64,000 bases of DNA from Rhyzopertha dominica (GCA_025024175.1 QCXZ01000064.1:15748001-15812000), one strand, 5' to 3'. Positions 46,995-57,499 are shown, counted from the first letter of the stretch. The notes: generated from the letters alone by a model not told the origin. Made by a program: numbers and translations.

Positions 46995-48066
46995 ATGGGT
47001 CGTGGAAAACCAAAATTCGCGAAACGATAGTTAAAAATTTTTACCAAGGAATATCTTTTCGAAAAATTGCAGCAGAAGTTGGTTTGCCGTGGACTACTGT
47101 TCAAGGAATTATAAAGCACTTCGGAAAGACGGCTAGCGTGAAAATTTGTGGTAAAAGTACTGGGCGTCCTGCAATTGTAACCGAGCGAAACAGAAGACTT
47201 TTGTTGATAATGTGCAAAAACTCACGACGTGCCTCCTTGAGGGACATTACGGCTCAATGGAACAATCAGACAGGATTAAATGTAACTCGGGAGTGCTGCA
47301 GAAAGTGGATTCATAAGTGCGGGCTTAGTTTCTATAAGGTAAACTTAAACTAGTTGTAGTTAACATGTTTCAAACACTTCGGTTTCCCACTTAGGCAAAA
47401 GAAAAACCTCTCTTAACCGAGAAACAAAAGAAGAAACGGCTGGCGTGGGCAAAAGAGAGAAAGTCCTGGACAAGAGAAGACTGGAGCAAGATCATATTTA
47501 GCGATGAATCAAAATTTGAGGTGGCTGTAGGCGACAGTCGCAGCCGTGTAATTAGGTCGAAACAAGAAGCGTTCCATCCCGACTGCCTAAAACGGACTGT
47601 GAAATTCGCTAAGAGTCTTATGGTTTGGGGATGCATGTCCTCTAAAGGCTTGGGAATTATGGAATTCATCCAAGGCACAGTGAATGCTGGAAAATACCAA
47701 GCCATTCTCACAAGAAGCCTACTGCCTAGCATCGCCAAGTTAAATGCTGACGATAATTTCATTTTTCAACAAGACGGTGCATCTTGTCACACCGCGAAAT
47801 CCACTCAAACATGGTTGCGTAACAATAATATCACTGTTCTGGATTGGCCGTCAAGCAGTCCAGACCTTAACATAATTGAAACAGTGTGGCATAAGATGAA
47901 AAAAGAGTTGAGAGAGAATTCGCAAAGAACAGTAGCAGATTTACGTGCCAAATTGCAGCAGATCTGGGATAATTTTTCTATTGAAGACTGCCAAAGGCTT
48001 GCCGACAGCATGCCTGCTAGGATAAACGCAGTAATTAAGGCAAAAGGCGACGTTACGCCTTATTAG
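46995..48066 (+). pseudogene. Tc1-type DD34E transposase, one N-terminal frameshift
   Basis: ATG 46995 opens MGRGK, the usual start of Tc1 transposases, but the frame stops at once. From about 47009 a second frame, shifted by one base, carries on through the paired helix-turn-helix DNA-binding region (ISFRKIAAEVGLPWTTVQ, then a GRP motif at about 47160) to 47338. A 56-bp intron (47339-47394) follows, and exon 2 (47395-48066) encodes the catalytic domain: SDESKF (first Asp), QQDGASCH (second Asp) and SPDLNIIETVW (Glu), with exactly 34 residues between the last two, i.e. DD34E. The total length of about 337 codons is normal for the family. A single missing A in GGAAAACC would explain the break. 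The enzyme cuts and rejoins element ends at TA sites; this copy is probably inactive as read. Confidence 0.9.
47339..47394 (+). other. Short intron in the Tc1 transposase gene
   Basis: 56 bp bounded by GTAAAC and CCCACTTAG. Reading through it meets stop codons, while joining the flanks keeps a continuous Tc1 protein alignment (Tyr-Lys to Ala-Lys-Glu-Lys). Confidence 0.85.
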
Positions 48067-48090
48067 ATTTAAATACGAGTACAGTCTCAC

Positions 48091-48111
48091 TGACCGAACA
48101 TTTAGTTGTCA
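48091..48111 (-). repeat. Right inner transposase site (Tc1)
   Basis: Inverted counterpart of 46852-46872 with one mismatch. It is 196 bp inside the right outer copy. Confidence 0.88.
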
Positions 48112-48285
48112 GTAAAAAATGTCCCTTCCTTATGTTTTCCTGTAATTTAGCCATAAATAAACTATAAAATTCAAAACATTATAGTGAAGTAATTACCCTC
48201 GGATGCCACTTTACGAATATGCATGCTACATCACGTTTGAAATGTACTCTTCTTAACTACGATTTTTTCTTTAACGATCGGCTGA

Positions 48286-48314
48286 GTGACCGAACATATA
48301 GTTTTCAGGGCTCG
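48286..48314 (-). repeat. Right outer terminal inverted repeat (Tc1)
   Basis: 29 bp, the inverted counterpart of 46649-46677 with one mismatch, followed by the TA target duplicate. Confidence 0.93.
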
Positions 48315-48316
48315 TA

Positions 48317-49100
48317 TATTCCATACTACGCAATCAGAGCGTACAAAAGATAACTGTCTCCACCTTAATCAAGAAATGGAATTAATGGGATAAAAATGTG
48401 TTTGTTAATAGCGCTTTTTAAAGTGTTGAAAATCTTTCTGAAGCATCGCTTTAAATTGAAACTTGCACATATTATTCACTAGGTTTGCAGTGTCTGGCTA
48501 ACAGAATAACGGTTTTTTAATTTATTCTGTTAAGCGACGTAAGACGTCGAAAAAGAGCTGCTTTAGCGTTAAAAATTCAGCGGCACGTAGTAGCGATCCT
48601 CCGGGGTACCCCGTACCCGCAGGAATACAGGATCGTAGTTCGAAAGCAGCGATGCGGAAAGGAAGGCCTTCAATGTGACCAACGGATACGCTCTACCGGT
48701 AAGATGGCAGGCCGCCGGTGCCCCAGGGACACTGATAAGGATATTGCAGCCAATTCCACTTGGTTAAGGGGGCGGAGTACCTTGGCAGTTTCGAAGACGC
48801 AATCTCTGATAATACACGTCTACGTGATCTCTATCTGCATGCAGGTCGGCGCTTAATGCCCCGGCACATTGGGTAGTCCACCGCGAAATTTGGATAGACT
48901 TTATGTAACAGTAGTTGTGTATTCGCGCCGGAGATAAATGGTGTGCACTGGGCGAAAACGCAGTAATTAATAGCTAGAACAAACTGATACAGGCATAGTC
49001 CGAAGAGGTCGGCTACACTGGTGTTCGTTTAGTATACGCTCCGATGCATTCAAACCATTGCCGATAAACTGCTTAGAAGAAATAGTAAATTGAAAGTAAT
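48317..49100. other. Flank and GC-rich island, unassigned
   Basis: From about 48540 to 49050 the sequence is markedly GC-rich (GGTACCCCG and CCGCCGGTG-type motifs) against AT-rich surroundings. No frame gives a product that I recognise. An untranslated region or 5' part of a non-LTR element is the likeliest source. Confidence 0.3.
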
Positions 49101-49189
49101 TCTTAAGCATTTTGGTATGGATGGCTTCAGCTTTTATTTGTCTCAAATTTATTTTATCAGCTTATTCATGTAGATGATCTCAAATTCGT

Positions 49190-50080
49190 TTCCCTCTGTC
49201 TCTGTCCCGTTCTCCTATTGGTCATGCCTCCCATACCTTGGGCGCAGACACACTGTCCTTCGTCGTTTGAAGATGTCCTCACTAGTCTAGCTTTCATTCT
49301 TTAATAATAAACAAGGGGCAGCTTAATCTGCAGGTCAGGTATGTCTTTAGAGGTTTATCCATCATAGTTAGATACTCTATCTCAGCTGCTTGTAGCTTAC
49401 TTAATCTATGTGTGAGAATCCGCAGCACATAAATCCACAAGTAAGGATTGGTCAATAAACTACAACCTGCACCGCCTTTTTAAACTTTTGTTTAATTTCT
49501 ATTTTCTTTATGAAGCTATTTTTTCATTGCTTGGTCGAATTTGGTAGTTTTTTCTAACCTTGTGTTAATATCTACTTCTTGTTCTCCACCACATTTTATT
49601 GTGAAATTGTTGGACCTGATCTTCTTGTTCTTGGTTTATTTTTGTATCTATTGCTTGTTGTTGTCTTGCTATCATCATAAATTTCGTTCTTTTTACATGT
49701 CGTATTTTTGAGGATAGCACTCCTGATATTTAAAGTATTCCAAAAAGCCCCCCCCCCCTCATTGCAGTACTTGCCATTACCACCAAATAATTTGCAAACG
49801 CGTAAAATGGCATCCCTACTTTTTGTAAATTTCTTATTCCTACTGCTTTTAATTTTGTTTGACGTTATGTCATTATGTTGTCCATATACATATTGTAAAT
49901 AATATTGGGTTCATTTCTCCTATCTACTTTAGTCTATCTAGTGTTGGAAACTTGTCTGATTTTCATATTTTTGCTTATAATATAAATTTCATTCTTGCTA
50001 TAGAGACTTTTAGTTCCACTAATTTCGTAGTTTTCTTCTCTACTTGGATAAATACATAATCGTTTAAAGGTGTGAGGGTC
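49190..50080 (-). pseudogene. Decayed LINE reverse transcriptase, first type
   Basis: Read on the minus strand in shifting frames, the C-terminal half of a LINE reverse transcriptase is visible: a block with NMYMDNIMT and KLKAVGIRNLQKVGMPF near 49900-49800, a damaged catalytic box reading YAFANYLVVMAST at about 49805-49770 in place of YADDLVVMAS, and the following KRTKFMMIARQQQ with EQEDQVQQF near 49690-49610. The minus strand is A-rich, as such elements are. Frameshifts, stops and an 11-base C run (49748-49758) inactivate it. Clade not determined; the motif style resembles the endonuclease-reverse transcriptase LINEs common in insects. It lies next to a second, different LINE relic. Confidence 0.65.
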
Positions 50081-50479
50081 GTTGCTCGTTGTAGTGACGT
50101 CAGTGGGCCGTTCGTCGCAGTTTCATCAAGCTACAGTAAAGCTACAATGCAAAATAATTCAAGAAGAATAACAATTTGTTTCGTTTTTAATCAATGTTTG
50201 AAAACTTCTGCTACTCACGATTAGTACAACATTTGTGATATGCGGTATCCTTTAAACAGTTTGATAATGACACATACCCAATAGTGTCTTCGAATTTATA
50301 AGGACGACCTACTCAGCTTAGTAGAAAAAAAAACAGGTCCCACAATTTTTTAAACAATATTTCAACATTAGCAGAAGGTATGATGTTTACTGATCTCATT
50401 AAATGATTTGTATTAGAAATCTGCGCAAAGGTTTCGAACAATTAGATACTTTAAGCAAGAACGTGAAAGTCCCAGAAGA

Positions 50480-51605
50480 AACTTTGAACATAAAACGACT
50501 AATGTATTAAACTGGTGGCCTGGATCACATAAGTAACGATGGCGATGTTGCCAACTGAGAAGGTCGATCGACCAGTAACTAGTTCACATGCTTTTAAGAG
50601 TTCGTAGTAAAAGCTAGAAACAATTAAAAGGATACATAAATCCTTATGAGGAAATGCACTGTTTATAGACCTTGCAGGCATCCAGTTTTCCAGTATGAGG
50701 TTAGGGAGTTTGAATACCTAACTACTACCTGTAACACCCACAAATCAAGTTTTCGGACGAGACAAATCAATTCTCACTTTTCTAGCCAGAAAAGTCCATA
50801 CTGCAGATGAACTCGGTCGTTGTTATGGTCAATTAAATCAATGACAACAATGCCTGACCGAGACGTCAAAAAAATTCTGATGTAGGAGACTTTCTTTGTG
50901 ATTCCAGCTTTAGCTATATTTCAGGTAATGCAAGGTCTGTTGTCAATAGAATCGCCTTAGCATTGTTATTTCATTCAGAACCCTGTGCTATAAATATAAG
51001 CTAACACTTTACGAAATTTGCGCTGCACCTGCTTTAACCACTTTTGTCTGATAGCACGGCTATAATACCACTGACGCACGTTCTTGTATTACTGACAAAA
51101 GCAGCAAAAAGACATTTCAAAGCCCTAGCATCATTAAAAATAGAACAGCTCTTTATCTGAAATCCTAAAATTTTCATAGCTGGCGATGTGGCGTGTTCAA
51201 TATGTTCCTCAAAACTAAGACGGCTGTCTTAACAACTTTCAAATCCCTAACTTTAGAGACCCGGGGCAAAATATAACGCCTACGATATTATAACTAATTA
51301 TAACTGGGTAAAGCCTGTAGCAGCACCTCATGATCTGACACTGAGTCACAATATGTTTCGGAAAATTTGCCAAACAAAACAGCGCACGGGAAACGCGGTC
51401 ACGCAATGTGTAAATTTTCGCATAAATTTTTAAGTTTCCGCAAATAGAAGTTTGCTAAGGCTTGAACCCTGCGGAATACCCAGGCCAGCAAGTTGCTCAT
51501 AAAAATTATATTCATTGAATTTTACACTAGTCTTCTGTCTTGCAGATAAGAAATGAAAAATTTGCCTAGCTAAAACCAAGTTTGGAGTTCAGTAAGCAGA
51601 ACCCC
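50480..51605 (-). pseudogene. Decayed LINE reverse transcriptase, Jockey/CR1-like
   Basis: On the minus strand, in several frames, the order of motifs fits a Jockey- or CR1-type reverse transcriptase. FLSARQKTSVKFNEYNF near 51550 is followed by GIPQGSSLSKLLF near 51470 (the GxPQGS box). Then come LPRVSKVRDL near 51260, RLSFEEHIEHA near 51220-51190, LGFQIKSCSIFNDA near 51160 and YYSRAIRQKW with QVQRKFRKVLAYIY near 51060-51000. The YADD region is deleted or scrambled. Many stops make it inactive. Its left end grades into featureless DNA near 50480, and its upstream end meets the dispersed repeat at 51637. Confidence 0.75.
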
Positions 51606-51636
51606 ATAATCCAAACGGTAGAAAGCTATTACTTAC

Positions 51637-52452
51637 ACATCCAACGGATGGAAAGTATTGTATCGCGAAAAAAATTTTCAAAAATTTTTATTTGCTCATT
51701 CGCTTTAAAATGGTCGAAAACGCAAAAGAACAAAATTAGAGTAAAAAAAATTTCTTGTCTGTGTGTCTGTGGTTTTGTGTGTATACGCGGTAACTTTCGA
51801 AAGACTTAATATATGAACTTGAAATTTGGCAAACGTATAAATCTCAACTACCCAAAGCGACCTATTGTTTGTGGGGTAAGTACGGTACCGGGAAGGGGGC
51901 AAAACTGGGGGGTAACTAAACTTTTTACAAATTTTTATTTTTTATATTTTTTTCGTTTTAGTATGTGATTAGTAGTATATCTGCGAGTATTATTCGCTCT
52001 TATAAATTTTCGGTGCAGCAAACCGTTTAGAAGGTATTAGCAAAAAAGCGTCACTTAAAGAAAACCGTTTTTCCTAAATATCTCCGAATATACTTAATAT
52101 ATTCAAAAAATGAAAATGCCATCAGATAGGAAATAAAATTCCTCACAAAAAGTTTCATAGAAAATTTATTCAAAATTTTGACATTTCCGAAATATTTCCA
52201 AAAAACCTATTTTGGTCCCTGTTCGTACAATTTTTTTTTAAATTTTGGTATTATATATAAAATCAAATTTCTGATCAGAAAGCACTCTTGTAATTTTTTT
52301 GTTAAGTTAATAATTTTCGAGTTATTTGGAAAAAACCGATTTTAAAATTTATATATTTTTGCTAATATCACGAGGACTTTGTCTTAGAAAAAATGTGTAG
52401 AGAGACATGAGATAGAGAGATGTGGAAGTATTGATTCAACTTGCAGCGGTTT
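51637..52452. repeat. Dispersed repeat, copy 2 (0.82 kb)
   Basis: Same orientation and order as 44938-45661 and highly similar, with a block of about 130 bp (about 51942-52070) absent from copy 1. Starts ACATCCAACGGATGG and ends with TGTGGAAGTATTGATTCAA. Non-coding, no TIR of convincing length, no target duplication seen. Confidence 0.8.
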
Positions 52453-52459
52453 TACGAAG

Positions 52460-53300
52460 TTTACATTCGTCAACAGCTCGAGAAACTTGCTGAGTCGAAG
52501 ATACTAGGTTTGTCACTGTGAACCTGATGAGAAATATGACAGACGGCAATTGTGTACATATATCTAATAATACATTGTAAACGTATCTGTCGAAACAGTG
52601 TTTCATCATGATCTTGATTTTAAGAGATCTTGTGATCTTATTTTTTTAAACAGCAGTAAATAATGAAAGTTGTCGGTTCTCTTATGATGTAAACGGCCTT
52701 TGCATTTAATCAAGTTCTTCGATTCTCTTGTATACAAAAAAGGAAAGTTATGTTCCTGATATCGGATCGTGGAATGTGTTTATTAAATATAAAGAGATGA
52801 CGGCGACCAGTTGTAGTTTACAATATTATCTAATAATGCTTTTCTGAAGTTGTAAAAATTGCAAAGTTAACTTTGTTTACCATTTTATAGTGTATGTTCT
52901 TAGAGAATGCAGTACAGTTCAATACAAATTTTGTAGGATTTACTAGGCAGGGTATCACAATATTTTCTACAAGATGTAGTGTACTTTATTAGTGTTTTGT
53001 TTATTGTAACATATTATAATAGTCAAATTTAATATTCCAGTATGCTAAATTTTACTATGTTAAATCTTTTTCTTTACTATAAATTAATGTTATAATTTAC
53101 TAAAAATATAGTGGATATAGTGCAAAAATAAATGAAACCAATGCAGCATTATTATGATTTTATTCATTAGACAAACAAGGTTACATTTTTGTACCTGTAA
53201 ATTAAACATTTAACGTAATCGTCCATGTTGCAGTACACAACAATTTGGGGCTGTTTAATAAGGAAAATCCAATATAATAATATAAAACACAATAACCACT
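52460..53300. other. AT-rich non-coding stretch
   Basis: No gene or repeat recognised. Confidence 0.4.
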
Positions 53301-53350
53301 AACACTTCCGCACAACTAAAACAAGAACGTGAGTGGACGAGGCTTACGTG

Positions 53351-53410
53351 ATGGCGGATGGCTTGATGCCACGATGTGATGACCTGCGCGCGCGCTGCCG
53401 CCGAGCGACT
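53351..53410 (+). other. Candidate CpG-rich first exon with strong donor
   Basis: A short, extremely GC-rich patch in AT-rich DNA has ATG at 53351, twenty open codons rich in Arg, and ends at a consensus donor GTAAGT (53411). An acceptor-like TGTTTGTTTACAG ends at 54395 or so. This could be a promoter-proximal exon of a plus-strand gene or part of an unrecognised mobile element. No product recognised. Confidence 0.25.
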
Positions 53411-53985
53411 GTAAGTACCAACTTAACAATAGTGCCAACCCTTAGCTACTAATTTTCTCATTAACGTTGTACCACAGATCAAATTTAGAGATTATTATTC
53501 ATCTGTCGTTATACGTTATATCGTAAACCCTAATTTCCAGACAATTACAGTATTGAATGCATTTTAGTCTAGAAAACATAGGTAGACTTTGTAATATAGA
53601 TATAAATTAATAAAACTTCCAATGCTCGATATAGTTTTGAAAAAAGCTATACTTTAAATTATTGATATTACCTATGGATGTTGTTTGCATTTATCATTGT
53701 TTGTAGAGTAACAAAAGTTGTATATAATAATGCGATTTGTAGCATGCAATATGTGTTGATGCATTTTATTCGTTTTTAATAATGATATCATCTATAATTA
53801 GTGTAATGTTTGTTTTTTTGTAATTTAACTAATAATGCCTGAGAATGTTCTAAGCGTGTAAAAAATATGCTTCAGTGAGTAATCTACAAAAAAAAACTTA
53901 TAAATAATTACTAAATGATTTTTGTTATATTTTTTACAATGATATTATTTTTTAAAGTATTGGTTTAAGCAGGTTAATAAAATTT
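53411..53985. other. AT-rich stretch, nothing recognised
   Basis: If the preceding exon is real, this would be its intron. No other signal. Confidence 0.3.
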
Positions 53986-53990
53986 GAAAA

Positions 53991-54125
53991 AGTAACTCGC
54001 TCCAGAACGGGTCTCTGAGTCTATATATATGGGCTTTAATTAGAATAGCTCTAAGATGCATGGTATAATGTAAACACCAGAGATTCGTTCGGTTCTGGTT
54101 CGAGTCCCGACCGTAGCGAGTTACT
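53991..54125 (+). repeat. tRNA-like repeat with perfect 11-bp inverted ends
   Basis: AGTAACTCGCT (53991-54001) and AGCGAGTTACT (54115-54125) are perfect inverted repeats enclosing 113 bp. Just inside the right arm, GGTTCGAGTCC (54097-54107) is a perfect-looking tRNA T-loop/B box, and GCATGGTATAATG about 40 bp upstream resembles an A box. The spacing and long insert exclude an ordinary tRNA. A tRNA-derived SINE or a tRNA-like hairpin RNA is possible. Confidence 0.45.
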
Positions 54126-54129
54126 ATTT

Positions 54130-55970
54130 CTAATTTAATTAGTATGCTAACCTAATAACCCAATACTTTATAATCATTATCAACGCGAATTATAAAATAC
54201 TTTAATATTATTTTGTTAAACTTTACTTAATGTGTAGAACATTCTGCTACAATGGTTATACTACAAAAACCAGAGACCTATTTCAAGACGTTTATGTAAG
54301 ATTTCCTACAATATTAGTAATGAATAACACAAAGCTGTGCACTACAATCACGTAGCAATTTTTTACAAGTAACTTTTTTCACTGTTTGTTTACAGGAAAA
54401 TTACTTCTACGTAAGATGGCTACTTCCACTCCAATAAAGTGAGCCGGATGATAACGGTCTTCAGTAACAAAGGGCCCGTCATGCTGAACGACCCTACAGG
54501 ATACATCAGATAAAATCAAGTCTCGTTATTGTTAAAAATATTGTTATATAGTAGCTGCCATATCACACTTAGGAAGAGCATTTTGGGTCAGCTAAATGGC
54601 TGTCAACAAATAGTCGGACATTAAAGATTCTCATAATTAATATTATATGGTTATTATTATTATAGTGTTCAGAATTTTTTACTGCGCTTGAACCTGTGAC
54701 CTTCAATTTTAGGTAACTAACGCTCCTTTCTCAGCGCCAACATTTAACCATGCCGCATCTTTATGAACTGTAACGATTTACCATTATTTGTTATTTTAAG
54801 CGTTTATTACACTACAGGACAAACGCCAGGGCATTCCGTGTGGCTACCATTTGTCACACCTTCTCGGTGTGCCTTTAAAAGAAAGAACTACAGTGGAAAC
54901 TTAATACCCCGGAATTGTTTATATCATCTCGAACTCGATTTATTTAAAGTAGCAATTATTGGGTATCTACGCAAAACACGTAATTAATAAAACAGCGAAT
55001 GGCAGTAAGACAATGAGAAAAATAAAAATAAAGTATGAAAACTTGATAGTTGGTTACCGTTTGTTACAAATGAAGGCAACAGATTCGATTTTAATTAGAA
55101 TGTAATAACAACGTCGCTTTTCGCTACCCTAGCAGATGCTAGCAGCATCAGGTCGCATACTGTTTCCGCTCGGTTTCTACCAATCATGGTGTTTCTTAAC
55201 AAAATGCTACGTAATGACGTGGGAAGTCTCGAACAACAACAAACTGTATAATTAGTTTTTATCTTTGGGTTATGTATTTCACAAAACAGGGATACCGTCT
55301 ATCACTACAATACTTCTGCGATGACACTGTTATATGATGTTCTTAGCAAAGTTTCGGAAGTACATATCTAGCAATAAATGAGGCATCTTGTTCAAATTTA
55401 AGATAACTGCTCGAATACAGCCGCCCTCTCTCAAGGGGCGTCAAAGTTAATCCCCGTTACCGCTTTTGGTCATAAACAACATCTTTCTTCAGCAGGATTG
55501 TCCCCAACTGTCGCAGAAGTTAAGGAAACCAGCAAATTTACTCGTACCTGCAAACAGGACTAAACAAACAAAACCAGCACTGATTTACAGCCGCTCATCG
55601 TGGTTGGTCCCTATCTCCTCTTCCAAGCATTAAGTAAATAAAGTGAGGAAACAATATCCATCCATTCAGGACGTGTGCAGGCGCCTCGTGGCGAAGGTAA
55701 CGTCCTATATGATTCATCTGTTTCGGTAGCCGCCTGCAGGTTCCTATCAGTTCTAGTTGGGCTTTCAAAGCAAGTGAGGAATTGCATCTAGGTGTCTGCC
55801 GCGGTTCACTGGTTTGAAACGTCCCCTTTGACGTCACTCCTCCTTAGGCATGTTGTGAGCCAGGGTTCCTTTTGAACCGATGCGCTGGATAACTCTCCTT
55901 TGACTTCGGTTATTGAAAACGAATGTATGATTGGTATTCTATGCTTTAAGCTTGAGTTAACGTCGATATT
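54130..55970. other. Stretch without a secure gene
   Basis: Mostly AT-rich. About 55580-55900 is GC-richer with an unsupported minus-strand frame. No motif or repeat recognised. Confidence 0.3.
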
Positions 55971-55972
55971 CG

Positions 55973-56248
55973 TTAACTTGTCATACATCGTAGGGATGTA
56001 GTTTTAAGCTGATCTGATAGATCGTCTCGTACGGCATTCTCTGTATTACTAACAGTAATATAACACTTTTTATAACATAACCTTCCCTTTTTAGAGGTGC
56101 CCATTACTTGCAGATTCCTTATTTTTCTTTTTTTGCAGTCTGCAAAAACGTGATCCTTAAGGGTGATATATGCAACGAAAATACGGCTGTATTTTAAACA
56201 ATTTTGGTTACAAATTGGACATTGTACGGAACTGTGTCCTTGTTTCAA
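55973..56248 (-). CDS. Hypothetical Cys-rich fragment, 91 codons (uncertain)
   Basis: A minus-strand frame begins at TTG, not ATG, so it is either an exon or a fragment. Near its start it has CPICNQNC and a His about 25 residues later, reminiscent of a zinc finger, then a Lys-rich segment with LCYKKC. No definite family can be named. It could be a relic of a transposon protein, since a THAP exon lies 0.8 kb away on the other strand. Confidence 0.25.
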   Translation of the reverse strand: MKQGHSSVQCPICNQNCLKYSRIFVAYITLKDHVFADCKKRKIRNLQVMGTSKKGRLCYKKCYITVSNTENAVRDDLSDQLKTTSLRCMTS

Positions 56249-57041
56249 GGTTCTCTCTTCTCGTGTACGTCAGGTCGGTCGGACACATTAGCCCTATGTG
56301 ATGCCAACAGCAGTTACGGATTGAAATAGAAGATAGTGCTGACATCCACCATTTTTATTTTGTACGTAGTTCAAAAATTGTTTCGTCTAGTCCAGAACAG
56401 TGAATTTCGATTGCGAGGTACCGAGATATTCCTTAAGGTCACAAGAAAGATTCTCGACGCACTCTATACAATATGAAATTTAAACCTTTGTGACGTACCA
56501 ATAACAAAAAAAAAGATTTCTTTCCGAAGACAACCGGATTGTATAGGTTTTTCCAAGTTCCTTAGTAAGAAATAGTATACTCTGTTTGTACTAAAGCGGA
56601 ATTTTCTTATAAAATTTTGATATAAGAAGTTTTGTGGACAAGGGCAAAATGTGATCGTAGATGTCATCAATTTTATGCGTCAAGAAGCTAAAACCATTCA
56701 GCTTACTAAAAAGTTTACAGGAACGTGCGGCACCGGTGTTAGTTTGCGAAGTGTGCAAAATGTTGCGAAAGAATGAATCAGATGAAGATGAATAATAATA
56801 AAACTCGTCAACGTCACGTTGCTAAGTGACGACATATGAGCGACATTTTTGGTAGTAGTTTAGTGTTTACTTGGCGAGCAGCCATACAAATGTGGCAACC
56901 CTGCTGACACCTTAGAGCCTTTGTTGATTGTTGATCTGTATTCGTGGCTGTCGCTTGTAACAAACAATATACTAAAATACATTCAGCCAATTACTGTTAG
57001 ATAGAAGTAATATTTAATAATATCGCGTTGTGCTTAATATA

Positions 57042-57208
57042 ATGACAGAGAATTTTGAAAATAGGCGGTGTTTTCTCCATGGGTATTAAAACACATTCAA
57101 AAATTCCATTAAGAAATTTATTACTGTACCAAATGAAAAAGAAAGGACTTCAAAGTTATTTAATGGTGCAGGACCTAAAATGACTGTTTCTAAAACTGTG
57201 TTTTTGCC
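57042..57208 (+). pseudogene. Second THAP-domain exon, inactivated
   Basis: From ATG 57042 the frame runs through RRCFLHGY, then a TAA at 57087, and continues in the same frame with FKNSIKKFITVPNEKER and LFNGAGPK, the order of a THAP finger (first Cys, then FxxVP, then the W-x-x-A-G-like block with Leu for Trp). The second zinc Cys is Tyr and the stop follows it, so it is dead. A consensus donor GTGAGT starts at 57209, where THAP exons commonly end. Inverted sequences around AAACTCGTC-ACGTCAC at 56801-56817 and 57481-57499 might be the ends of a 0.7-kb carrier element. Confidence 0.55.
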
Positions 57209-57499
57209 GTGAGTACCATTTTACACAAAAACTGGGCCACCATTTAACGCGTCAATGCAGGGTAAATTATTCGACGTGGCTTTTATAAACAGCGTTTTAT
57301 TCATACTCGTACGTACACCGATAACTTACCTAATACGAACTACACACGATAACAAGAGTTATAAAAAAAACTACTCGTGCCAAATACAAACAAGAAACAA
57401 GCAGAAATGGGAGGAAAAACCAACAACCAATGCGTTATTATGACGCTAAATCATGCCAAGCGGGTCGCGTGATACGAGCTGTGACGTCGACAAGAGTTT

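Larger units (their letters stand above)
46649..48314 (+). mobile_element. Tc1-type DNA transposon with IR/DR ends (1666 bp)
   Basis: Flanked by TA on both sides (46647-46648 and 48315-48316), the Tc1/mariner target duplication. The terminal inverted repeats, 46649-46677 and 48286-48314, match at 28 of 29 positions and begin CGAGCCCTGA. A shared core, TGACAACTA then TTCGGTCA, recurs further inside each end (46852-46872 and 48091-48111), exactly 196 bp from the outer copy on both sides. This is the two-site-per-end arrangement called IR/DR. One transposase gene with a short intron fills the centre. The element looks young: only one clear frameshift near the start of the gene was found. Confidence 0.95.

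Noticed and set aside
47391..47762. 123-codon frame on the minus strand
   Set aside because: It is antisense to exon 2 of the Tc1 transposase, which carries real catalytic motifs in the plus frame.
54395..54410. 15-nt micro-exon between TTTACAG and GTAAGA
   Set aside because: Splice-like borders of this kind are common by chance; no frame or partner exon supports it.
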